A stretch of DNA of 5,465 bases. Origin: an uncultured Acetobacter sp. (GTDB lineage Bacteria; Pseudomonadota; Alphaproteobacteria; Acetobacterales; Acetobacteraceae). Positions 1-5,465 of the stretch are shown here, in pieces. The stretch lies in contig NZ_CALLXM010000087.1 of the NCBI RefSeq assembly GCF_937875265.1, positions 1 through 5,465 on the forward strand. Direction: 5' to 3'. The notes beneath the pieces are model-generated. The model saw nothing but the letters and a program-made list of their open reading frames with translations, did no database searches and was not told the DNA's origin. Made by a program: the position numbers and the translations under genes. Numbering within the stretch: the stretch's first letter is position 1; the number at the start of each line of letters is the position of its first letter.

Positions 1-131
1 CGGTTTTCTGAGCGGCTGTTTGCAAGAATAGCCGTAACAATCAGGCTGATTGCCACAAGTGTCCATAACACGAGAAGCAGAGCAAAGCCTGAATCGCTTT
101 GATGTGCCTCGTGCCGTGGGTTCCGTTTCAT
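1..131 (-). CDS. gspK: Type II secretion minor pseudopilin GspK, N-terminal 43 codons (partial)
   Basis: The 3' part of this gene lies beyond the left edge; the family is usually around 300 residues. The visible start has a short basic/polar leader (MKRNPRHEAHQSDSG) followed by a hydrophobic helix beginning FALLLVLWTLVAISL. This is a class III (prepilin) signal peptide, with predicted cleavage after Gly15 and Phe16 as the mature N-terminus. Position +5 of the mature protein is Leu rather than the Glu found in major pseudopilins, and the FALLLVLWTL start is typical of GspK. In the family, GspK caps the pseudopilus tip with GspI and GspJ. It begins 21 bp after the gspD stop, so it is probably co-transcribed with gspM and gspD. 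The prepilin peptidase that would process it is encoded upstream in the same direction. The identification rests on a short but very characteristic stretch. Confidence 0.85.
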   Translation of the reverse strand, partial: MKRNPRHEAHQSDSGFALLLVLWTLVAISLIVTAILANSRSEN

Positions 132-135
132 GATG

Positions 136-142
136 CTCGCCC
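136..142 (-). promoter_or_regulatory. Probable ribosome binding site of gspK
   Basis: On the minus strand GGGCGAG lies 4 bases before the ATG at 131, inside the 21-bp gap after gspD. It is an imperfect Shine-Dalgarno match. It supports this ATG as the start, together with the fit of the prepilin leader. Confidence 0.4.
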
Positions 143-152
143 TCAGGCGCGG

Positions 153-2462
153 TCAGTCATGCAAGCCAATAGCTTTCAGAATACGCCGCTGCGGGTCTGC
201 TGAGCCTGTCTGTGGTGTGCGTGCCAGTTCAGGAGCAAGAGCTGCGGATTGAGCAAGGTTGCGGCGCAAATCTTCCGTCATGGCGCGGGCATCGCTTTGG
301 CTGCGGATGACATGAGGGGTGATCAGCACAAGCAGTTCCGTGCGTTCCCGCGTGTTGGTCTGCTGGCTGCCAAGCATGCCGAGGATGGGAATATCCTTGA
401 GCCAGGGAAGCCCCTGATTGCCGCGAGATGCGTTGTCGGTAATCAGGCCGGCAAGGCCCACGGTCTGCCCGTCCTCAATCGCCACGCGGGATGTTACCTG
501 CCGCTGGGAAAAGGTCGGGCTGTTGATGCTGCCGCTGGATGAGCCGGTGACCGTGGTTGTAGACGAGACGGAACTGACCTGCTGGGAGATATCCAGCGTG
601 ACGAGGCCAGTCGTGCTTACATGCGGCGTGACCTGAAGAATGACCCCGGTCGGCTGGTAATTAATGGAGTTGGTAATGGTGGAATTGGACGTGACAACAC
701 TTGTTGTTGCCCCGGTCAGATACGGGACCAGATTGCCCACCATGAGGGAGGCAGGCTGGTTATCAACCACCATAAGCTGCGGTGAAGAGAGAACCCGCAC
801 TTTGGTCACGGTCTGAAGCGCATTGATCACGAACGGTGCACCACCTTGCCCGCTTCCGCCCAGCACAAAACCCGGAAAACCCGAGGAAAGCTGAGAGGAA
901 ACCAGATTGGCCGAGCCAAGACTTTGCGTGGCGGTGCTCAGAATGCCGTTAATGCCGCCGGACTTGAAGAAAAACTGCGTGCCATATTGCAGGGAGTCAT
1001 TAAGTGTGACTTCCGCAACAGTTGCATCCACCATGACCTGAAGCGGCATGATATCGATCTTGTGCAGCATGGCGGAAATGGTTTCCGTTTCCGCTCGCGT
1101 GCCATAGACCAGCAGGGAGTTGTTCTGCAGGTCAGGGATAATGCGAATATGTGTGCTGGTCTCACTGTTTTCGCTCAGATTGCCCAGCCCGCCGAGAAGC
1201 GGATTATTGCTGATGCCATCACTCTGACTGTTGCTCTGGCTCTGCCCGCTACTGCTATTCTGCGAAGAACCAAAAGCGCTGGAACTGGAATCTCCGGAAC
1301 TGTTGTTACCAGAGGCAAGAGAACCAGACTGGCTTGAACCAAGGCCGGAAGACCCGGACATGTTCCCAAAACCTGATGAGCTGCCACTCGTGTTTGAGGA
1401 CATGCCCGTCTGCTGTTTCGGGGTAGGCGTTGGTGTGGCTGTAATGTGGTCGGGTGTGAAGGCTTGCTGGAGGACGTAAGCAACGTCATTCGCTCTGCCA
1501 CTCTGGAGATAGAACGCACTCCAGTTGCGCACGGTCTGCTTTCGGCCAGCCTCAATAACGGAAAAGGCGCGACGAGCATCTTCAATCAGGCGGGGCTGGC
1601 GGGCTGTGACAAGAATTGAGTCGATACTGGGCATAGGGAACAGGCGGATGGACTCATTGCCTGTGCCATCGCCACTGGTGCGGCGCATGCCAAGCGCTGT
1701 GCGTAAGGCCTGACTGAGCTCACTTACCGTGCCGGTGGTAGCAGGCAGGAGCAGATAGGATTGCCCCGCAAGGGCGTCAGTATCAAACGTATGGATCAGT
1801 TCCGTCAGTGTTTCTCGCGTGGCCGGGTCACCCGAGATGATGACGGTATTGCTTTCCGGGTCAGCCGTCACATGGCCGCCGCCCTGCACAACGGGCTGAA
1901 TGAGTTTTGCAATGCCAGCAGCATTTGTATAGCGCAGTGGGACGGCAGTGGTGCTGTTGGCTGAGCCTGCGCCGGAACCGGGGCCTCCGCTTTCTGTTGC
2001 TAGAGGCACAACGCGATACAAACCGCTCTGTGTCACAAGAGTAGCATTTGCGCCCGCCAGCAGAACCCGCAGTGTGGGAATAAGCTGGTCGTGCCGTAGG
2101 GGCTGGGCCGTGTGAAGGGTTGCTGTGCCCTGAACAGCAGGATCAATCACATAATTAACATGCAGGATGGCCCCGAGAATTTGCTCGGTCACCGCACGGA
2201 TATCCGTACCCGCAAAATTCAGCGAGATATCACCGCCGCCGCTGGCATCGTTTTGCCCAGTGCTGCTCCCGGTGCCACTGCCCATGCGGACAAAGGACTG
2301 CCCATTGGGGGGCAGAGGGGCTACGGCCCCATCTTCCCGCTCTGTGGCGCGGATATCATGCTTGGGGACGGGCAGAGGAGCCAGTTCGGGCGGCTTTTGG
2401 GTGCAACCTGCAAGGGAGACAAGAAGGGAGGCGGCGCTGAAGCGGCGAAGAAAATGCGGCAT
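153..2462 (-). CDS. gspD: Type II secretion outer-membrane secretin GspD (predicted lipoprotein)
   Basis: The 769-residue protein is the outer-membrane channel through which folded exoproteins leave the periplasm. A basic start and hydrophobic stretch end in the lipobox LAGC, with Cys20 as lipidation site and Thr at +2, compatible with outer-membrane sorting. After a flexible Pro/Gly/Ser linker come N0 (about 78-155), N1 (about 170-228), N2 (about 234-304) and N3 (about 310-470). N3 is interrupted by a Ser/Gly/Asn/Gln-rich stretch (about 352-417). The secretin core (about 472-720) shows VRVLSSPQLMVVDNQPA, VGNLVPYLTG, GVILQVTPHV, the amphipathic segment around EDGQTVGLAGLI, and GLPWLKDIPILGMLG followed by TELLVLITPHVI. 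All are hallmark secretin motifs. A roughly 50-residue tail follows, which may serve as an S-domain. At 769 residues it is at the long end for GspD, largely because of the N3 insertion and linkers. ATG at 2462 is chosen because it gives the intact lipoprotein signal and sits 5 bp after gspM. Confidence 0.97.
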   Translation of the reverse strand: MPHFLRRFSAASLLVSLAGCTQKPPELAPLPVPKHDIRATEREDGAVAPLPPNGQSFVRMGSGTGSSTGQNDASGGGDISLNFAGTDIRAVTEQILGAILHVNYVIDPAVQGTATLHTAQPLRHDQLIPTLRVLLAGANATLVTQSGLYRVVPLATESGGPGSGAGSANSTTAVPLRYTNAAGIAKLIQPVVQGGGHVTADPESNTVIISGDPATRETLTELIHTFDTDALAGQSYLLLPATTGTVSELSQALRTALGMRRTSGDGTGNESIRLFPMPSIDSILVTARQPRLIEDARRAFSVIEAGRKQTVRNWSAFYLQSGRANDVAYVLQQAFTPDHITATPTPTPKQQTGMSSNTSGSSSGFGNMSGSSGLGSSQSGSLASGNNSSGDSSSSAFGSSQNSSSGQSQSNSQSDGISNNPLLGGLGNLSENSETSTHIRIIPDLQNNSLLVYGTRAETETISAMLHKIDIMPLQVMVDATVAEVTLNDSLQYGTQFFFKSGGINGILSTATQSLGSANLVSSQLSSGFPGFVLGGSGQGGAPFVINALQTVTKVRVLSSPQLMVVDNQPASLMVGNLVPYLTGATTSVVTSNSTITNSINYQPTGVILQVTPHVSTTGLVTLDISQQVSSVSSTTTVTGSSSGSINSPTFSQRQVTSRVAIEDGQTVGLAGLITDNASRGNQGLPWLKDIPILGMLGSQQTNTRERTELLVLITPHVIRSQSDARAMTEDLRRNLAQSAALAPELARTPQTGSADPQRRILKAIGLHD
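1212..1409 (-). other. Low-complexity Ser/Gly/Asn/Gln-rich segment within gspD
   Basis: Residues about 352-417 of the secretin consist almost entirely of Ser, Gly, Asn, Gln and a few Ala, Phe and Leu, for example SGSSSGFGNMSGSSGLG. They are preceded by a TATPTPTPK stretch. The segment interrupts the N3 domain at the position where many GspD proteins carry a shorter disordered loop. The repetitive codon pattern also keeps other frames open across this stretch, which produces spurious ORFs. Confidence 0.8.
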
Positions 2463-2464
2463 GG

Positions 2465-2469
2465 TCCTC
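2465..2469 (-). promoter_or_regulatory. Shine-Dalgarno of gspD overlapping the gspM stop codon
   Basis: The minus strand reads CCC TGA GGA CC ATG. The GAGGA motif overlaps the gspM TGA and lies only 2 bases from the gspD ATG. The spacing is shorter than usual, so gspD initiation probably depends on ribosomes finishing gspM (translational coupling, inferred). Confidence 0.45.
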
Positions 2470-3073
2470 AGGGTGTCGGAGAGGTTTGGCCGGGCGCGCC
2501 GAGATCGGCTCTGAAACCCGTAATGGAAAGAGTGGCATCCACGGCGCTGCTGTGTCCGCGCGTGGCTTCAGTAACCGTGCGGGCGCGCTGGATATCCAGA
2601 TCTTCAACCAGCAGGCGGGGCTCTGCGTGCTCAAGATCATCAAGAAGTGCAATGAAGGCGGACCATGTGCCTGTCAGTGCAATGCGTATGCTAATGGCGC
2701 GAAAATGACCGACAGGATGCGGCGGCACTGTTTCCTGGCTGGAAATTTCAATCTGGTGCCGGGCGGCAAGAGCCTGAACAGTCTGAACAAGGTTAGCCGC
2801 AGTTTCAGAATCACTCTGGCCCGCAAGAAGGAAGCGTGTGCTGGCAGTGGACGCATGACGGTCCTGATAGCGCTGTTTGAGTTCAGGGATCTGGCGGACA
2901 AGCTGTTCAGTGTGGCTCAGGAGGGCGCGCTTGTCTTCCAACACGGCATCGCGACCATGATAAAATGAAAGAAGCGAAAACCCTGTCAGGGCGATACAGG
3001 CCAGTCCTGCAAAAGTTATGCTACAGGCAAGGACCTGTCCGGTCAGGCCGGTAGGAAGGCGTGCGTCTGTCAC
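2468..3073 (-). CDS. gspM: Type II secretion inner-membrane platform protein GspM (PilO-like, GspMb type)
   Basis: The 201-residue protein has a bitopic layout: a short cytoplasmic N-terminus, one transmembrane helix (about 14-38), a charged probable coiled coil (about 40-72) and a periplasmic ferredoxin-like domain (about 80-190). The pattern FLLAGQSDSETAANLVQ, an 'ISIRIALTGTWSAFIALLDDLE' type strand-helix and then LLVEDLDIQ fits the GspM/PilO family as found in alphaproteobacteria. In the family GspM partners GspL in the inner-membrane platform that holds GspE and GspF. The start is GTG at 3073; no ATG in frame precedes the membrane helix. Upstream GGCGGG is a weak Shine-Dalgarno. The gene ends 5 bp before gspD, so the two are almost certainly co-transcribed. 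The family diverges strongly in sequence, so assignment rests on topology, the motif pattern and position beside gspD. Confidence 0.85.
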   Translation of the reverse strand: MTDARLPTGLTGQVLACSITFAGLACIALTGFSLLSFYHGRDAVLEDKRALLSHTEQLVRQIPELKQRYQDRHASTASTRFLLAGQSDSETAANLVQTVQALAARHQIEISSQETVPPHPVGHFRAISIRIALTGTWSAFIALLDDLEHAEPRLLVEDLDIQRARTVTEATRGHSSAVDATLSITGFRADLGAPGQTSPTP

Positions 3074-3269
3074 GCGGTATGCCCGCCAGACATGCCCTTA
3101 CAAACCGGACCGGGGAGACGTGTAAACAGGGGAAGCATGCCTTACATCCAATGACGTGAACGGGTGATTAACATTCACGGCTTCAGGGTGGCGAGGGGGA
3201 AATTGTGACAGTTTGATGAAACGTATCCAACCCGCTGGATGCTGATCTGGTCGCGTTGTGTCGGTTCTT
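3074..3269 (-). promoter_or_regulatory. Gap between gspO and gspM with repeat motifs; probable promoter/operator region
   Basis: No convincing gene fills these 196 bp. Seen in the sequence are an inverted repeat CGTGAA-N13-TTCACG (3155-3179) and an imperfect direct repeat, catgcccttaca (3091-3102) and catgccttaca (3136-3146). TTACA/TGTAA boxes lie at 3098-3102, 3121-3125 and 3142-3146, in alternating orientation and about 21-23 bp apart. The gap length and the motifs suggest that gspM-gspD-gspK has its own control region rather than depending only on read-through from gspO. I could not identify a confident -35/-10 pair or a strong terminator after gspO. Confidence 0.35.
3155..3179. repeat. 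Inverted repeat CGTGAA-N13-TTCACG
   Basis: Two perfect 6-base arms (3155-3160 and 3174-3179) are separated by 13 bases. The centre lies about 94 bp upstream of the gspM GTG. The geometry is compatible with a dimeric regulator site. It is a poor terminator because the arms are short, the loop is long and there is no T-run. No regulator is assigned. Confidence 0.35.
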
Positions 3270-4019
3270 TTATAACCAGCCCAAATCGTGTTGCAGCAGG
3301 CGCGTAATCCAGAGTGACAGCGCGAGGCAGGGGCCGAACGGCAGCATCATTCTGGCGTGAAGATGGCGGCCCCGTGCCGCCAGAACGAGGGCGAATATGA
3401 GACCGCAGACGGAAGCTCCGAGCAGGACGACGGGCAATGCCCCGATGCCGAGCCACGCGCCGCCTGCCGCAAAGAGCTTGGCATCCCCGCCGCCTAATCC
3501 GGCTCTCCCCCGTAAGGCTTTGTATAGTACGGACACCAGGCTCAGCAGTGCCCAGCCTGCAAGCGCACCGGCAACCCGGCTTTCAAGCGGGGCTCCATCA
3601 GATGTGAGTATGCCCTCAGCAAGGCCGCCAAGTAGCAGGGGTAGGGTCAGCACGTCTGGCAGGCGGAAGGTCTCGAAATCAATCCAGCTTAACGCCAGCA
3701 AGGCCCAGCCCAGCAGAACGTCGCCCCAGAGCATGGGGTTGTCTGCTCCGGTTACAGCAAGGGCGAGTGCGGCAACAACCGTGGCGGCGAGTTCGATTGC
3801 CGGATGGAACGGATCAATTGTTGTGCCGCAAGCCCGGCAGCGCCCATGCTGAAGAGCATAGCTGAAAAGCGGGATCAGTTCGCGAGGGCTGAGAACGTGA
3901 TGGCATGCCTCACACCGCGAACGGTCCATGCCAACGGGCTCCCCACGCGGAAGCCTGCGAATAAGGACACCCAGAAAGCTTCCGATAAACGGTGCAATAA
4001 GCAAAAGAAACCAGCCCAT
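3270..4019 (-). CDS. gspO: Type II secretion prepilin peptidase / N-methyltransferase GspO (aspartic protease family A24)
   Basis: This polytopic inner-membrane enzyme cleaves the leader of pseudopilins after Gly and N-methylates the new N-terminus. From the ATG at 4019 it has 249 residues. An N-terminal membrane helix (GWFLLLIAPFIGSFLGVLI) is followed by the cytoplasmic zinc-binding tetracysteine module, CEAC (Cys36, Cys39) and CRAC (Cys61, Cys64), flanking the conserved ELIPLFSY. Several membrane helices then carry the two catalytic aspartates: Asp114 in the WIDFETFRLPD motif and Asp179 in the GxGD motif (GLGGGDAKLF). Length and motif order are normal for the family. An in-frame TTG at 4064 would add 15 residues (264 total). 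I prefer the ATG because family members begin just before the first helix and because this leaves about 77 bp for divergent promoters with gspE. It is transcribed towards gspM but separated from it by about 196 bp. Confidence 0.95.
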   Translation of the reverse strand: MGWFLLLIAPFIGSFLGVLIRRLPRGEPVGMDRSRCEACHHVLSPRELIPLFSYALQHGRCRACGTTIDPFHPAIELAATVVAALALAVTGADNPMLWGDVLLGWALLALSWIDFETFRLPDVLTLPLLLGGLAEGILTSDGAPLESRVAGALAGWALLSLVSVLYKALRGRAGLGGGDAKLFAAGGAWLGIGALPVVLLGASVCGLIFALVLAARGRHLHARMMLPFGPCLALSLWITRLLQHDLGWL

Positions 4020-4096
4020 GAGGTGTCTTCTGCCGGAGGTTCTGCTGGTCTGCAAGCGTGGCAAATATCAGCCCATAAGAAAAGTGATGGCATTTC
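4020..4096. promoter_or_regulatory. Divergent intergenic region between gspO and gspE
   Basis: The 77 bp between the gspO ATG (4019, minus) and the gspE ATG (4097, plus) must hold the starts of both divergent transcripts, or leave both genes dependent on unusual arrangements. An AT-richer patch lies at about 4062-4085 (minus-strand TGATATTTG, plus-strand CATAAGAAAAG). No confident -35/-10 pair can be named. The gspE ribosome site is weak (GATGG before CATTTCATG), and so is that of gspO (AGAAG upstream of the ATG). Confidence 0.4.
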
Positions 4097-5465
4097 ATGA
4101 GCTTTTCCGTTCTTCAGGCTCCGGATGCACGTGCGCAAAGTGAAGCCCTGCTGGGGAATGCTCTTTTGCAGGCAAACACCTGCGATGCAGCGGTTCTGGA
4201 ACGCGCACGTCGTGTAGCGGCTGAAAACAGGCAGGGGCTGGCGGCTATTCTGCTCCAGCTTGGTCTGGTGAGTGAAGGGGCGCTGGCATCCGCTTATGCC
4301 AGGCTTACGGGGTGGCCCGTTGTGTCTTCCGGGGTGCTGGCTGGTCTTGAAGAGCCGGTTTTGCCGGAAGTTCTCGGTGCCCCGTTTCTGCGGCAGGTTT
4401 GTGCGGTTCCCATGCCGCTGGAGGATGGTGTTCTGCCGCTGGCTATGGCTGACCCGCTGGATGATTTTGTTGTTCAAGCTGTCTCATTGACCCTATCCGT
4501 GCCCGTGCGGCCTATGGCGGCCTTGCCGGTTGATCTTGAGGCCGCCCTGAGCCGCCTTTATCCGGAGGCAATGGAAAACGCTGCGGATGCAGAGGCCGGA
4601 GGGGAAGAGGGTGACCCTCTGGAGGAAGATGCAGATCGCCTGAAGGATCTGGCCAGTGAGGCCCCTGTTATCAGGCTGGTTAATCAGATTATTTTCCGGG
4701 CGGTTGAGACGCAGGCGTCAGATATCCATTTTGAACCGTTTGAAGACCGGCTGGGTGTCCGCTTCCGCTACGATGGCGTGTTGCATGAAATGGATAGCCA
4801 GCCTGCGCGGCTGATTGCAGCGGTCATCTCCCGTATCAAGATCATGGCGCGTCTGGATATTGCTGAGCGACGTCTGCCGCAGGATGGACGCATCAAGCTG
4901 GCGGTGCGGGGGCGCTCCGTTGATTTTCGTGTTTCGACCATTCCCGCCTTGCATGGTGAATCTGTTGTGATGCGTGTGCTGGACCGAGGCTCCGTCCGGT
5001 TTGATTACGGGCGTCTGGGTCTGTCTTCCGCCGTGACGGACCAGCTGCGCACGGCACTGGAAGAACCGAACGGCATTGTGCTGGTTACGGGGCCAACCGG
5101 CAGCGGTAAGACCACAACGCTCTACACCGGTCTGGCAGAGCTGAACGTGACCGAGCGCAAGGTGGTCACGATTGAAGACCCTATTGAATATCAGTTGGCC
5201 GGGATTAATCAGATTCAGATCCGCCCGCAGATCGGCCTGACCTTCGCAACCCTGCTGCGTGCCATTCTTCGGCAGGACCCGGATGTCATCATGGTGGGGG
5301 AAATCCGTGACCTTGAAACAGCACAGATTGCAGCACAGGCCGCGTTAACCGGGCATCTCGTACTTTCAACACTCCATACTAACTCCGCGGCAGCGGCCAT
5401 TACCCGTCTACGGGATATGGGGCTGGAAGATTATCTTCAAACGGCTGTGCTGCGTGGGGTTCTGG
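4097..5465 (+). CDS. gspE: Type II secretion assembly ATPase GspE (partial, first 456 codons)
   Basis: This is the cytoplasmic hexameric ATPase that powers pseudopilus assembly. The N-terminal GspE_N/MshEN-like domain (about 45-155) contains an ILLQLGLVSEGALASAYA pattern and is the part that docks to GspL in known systems. An acidic linker (about 157-182) follows. The N2E region (about 188-300) carries ASDIHFEP and the arginine finger-like stretch AERRLPQDGRI. The RecA-like domain contains Walker A GPTGSGKTT (332-340, Lys338), the Asp box TIEDPIEYQ (Glu360, Asp361), Walker B LRQDPDVIMVGEIRD with catalytic Glu402, and the His box GHLVLSTLHTN (His420, His427). All catalytic motifs are intact, so it should be active. 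The window ends before the C-terminal part, where many GspE proteins have a tetracysteine zinc module. That and the stop codon cannot be seen. The whole visible frame is open. ATG at 4097 is the first in-frame ATG, with a weak ribosome site. PilB-type ATPases are similar, but the T2SS neighbours favour GspE. Confidence 0.96.
   Translation, partial: MSFSVLQAPDARAQSEALLGNALLQANTCDAAVLERARRVAAENRQGLAAILLQLGLVSEGALASAYARLTGWPVVSSGVLAGLEEPVLPEVLGAPFLRQVCAVPMPLEDGVLPLAMADPLDDFVVQAVSLTLSVPVRPMAALPVDLEAALSRLYPEAMENAADAEAGGEEGDPLEEDADRLKDLASEAPVIRLVNQIIFRAVETQASDIHFEPFEDRLGVRFRYDGVLHEMDSQPARLIAAVISRIKIMARLDIAERRLPQDGRIKLAVRGRSVDFRVSTIPALHGESVVMRVLDRGSVRFDYGRLGLSSAVTDQLRTALEEPNGIVLVTGPTGSGKTTTLYTGLAELNVTERKVVTIEDPIEYQLAGINQIQIRPQIGLTFATLLRAILRQDPDVIMVGEIRDLETAQIAAQAALTGHLVLSTLHTNSAAAAITRLRDMGLEDYLQTAVLRGVL

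Noticed and set aside
846..1479. Open frames on the plus strand opposite gspD (846-1337 and 1231-1479) and a minus-strand frame 1175-1585
   Set aside because: They are antisense or out of frame with a strongly supported secretin gene. They stay open largely because of its repetitive Ser/Gly codons, and their translations show no domain-like pattern.
2112..2708. A 198-codon plus-strand frame spanning the gspD-gspM junction, and a 98-codon minus-strand frame at 2356-2652
   Set aside because: Both overlap two well-supported genes, have compositionally odd translations rich in Arg, Gly and Ser, and show no recognisable motifs or good ribosome site.
3225..3240. Small hairpin ATCCA-N6-TGGAT just after gspO as a terminator
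   Set aside because: A 5-bp stem with no adequate T-run in the gspO direction is too weak to call a terminator.
3175..3456. A 93-codon minus-strand frame extending from within gspO into the gspO-gspM gap
   Set aside because: Most of it is a shifted frame of gspO. The extension beyond gspO is only about 30 codons without recognisable features, and it does not resemble GspL or any pseudopilin.
4083..4141. Alternative upstream start codons GTG/ATG (about 4084-4089) for gspE
   Set aside because: The upstream ATG is in a different frame and meets a TGA after about 18 codons; only ATG 4097 opens the GspE frame.
3875..4477. A 200-codon minus-strand frame crossing the gspO-gspE boundary
   Set aside because: It lies antisense to the N-terminal part of gspE and out of frame with gspO, both of which carry intact family motifs. 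The translation has no coherent fold signal.

Overview
The window holds part of a type II secretion system (T2SS, general secretory pathway) locus of a Gram-negative bacterium. Five genes are recognisable, and three of them are complete. The base composition is moderately GC-rich. The protein set (a GspM of the PilO-like 'GspMb' kind next to a lipoprotein secretin) suggests an alphaproteobacterium, possibly an acetic acid bacterium (Acetobacteraceae). That assignment is inference from overall protein style only; no rRNA or other marker is present.

Layout. Four genes read leftward on the minus strand, in transcription order: gspO (prepilin peptidase, 4019 to 3270), a gap of about 196 bp, gspM (3073 to 2468), gspD (secretin, 2462 to 153) and gspK (minor pseudopilin, 131 to beyond the left edge). 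gspM, gspD and gspK are separated by only 5 and 21 bp and look like one transcription unit. gspE (assembly ATPase) reads rightward from 4097 and runs off the right edge. It is head-to-head with gspO across about 77 bp, which should contain the divergent promoters.

How the parts work together. GspE is the cytoplasmic motor that drives pseudopilus assembly. GspO cleaves and methylates the pseudopilins, including GspK at the tip. GspM is part of the inner-membrane platform. GspD forms the outer-membrane channel that releases folded exoproteins. The remaining core components (GspF, G, H, I, J, L and, if present, C/N) are not in the window and would be expected on either side.

I found no unrelated novel system, mobile element, RNA gene or CRISPR array. 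The most distinctive points are the lipoprotein signal on the secretin, a long Ser/Gly/Asn/Gln-rich insertion in its N3 region, and a repeat-rich gap in front of gspM.
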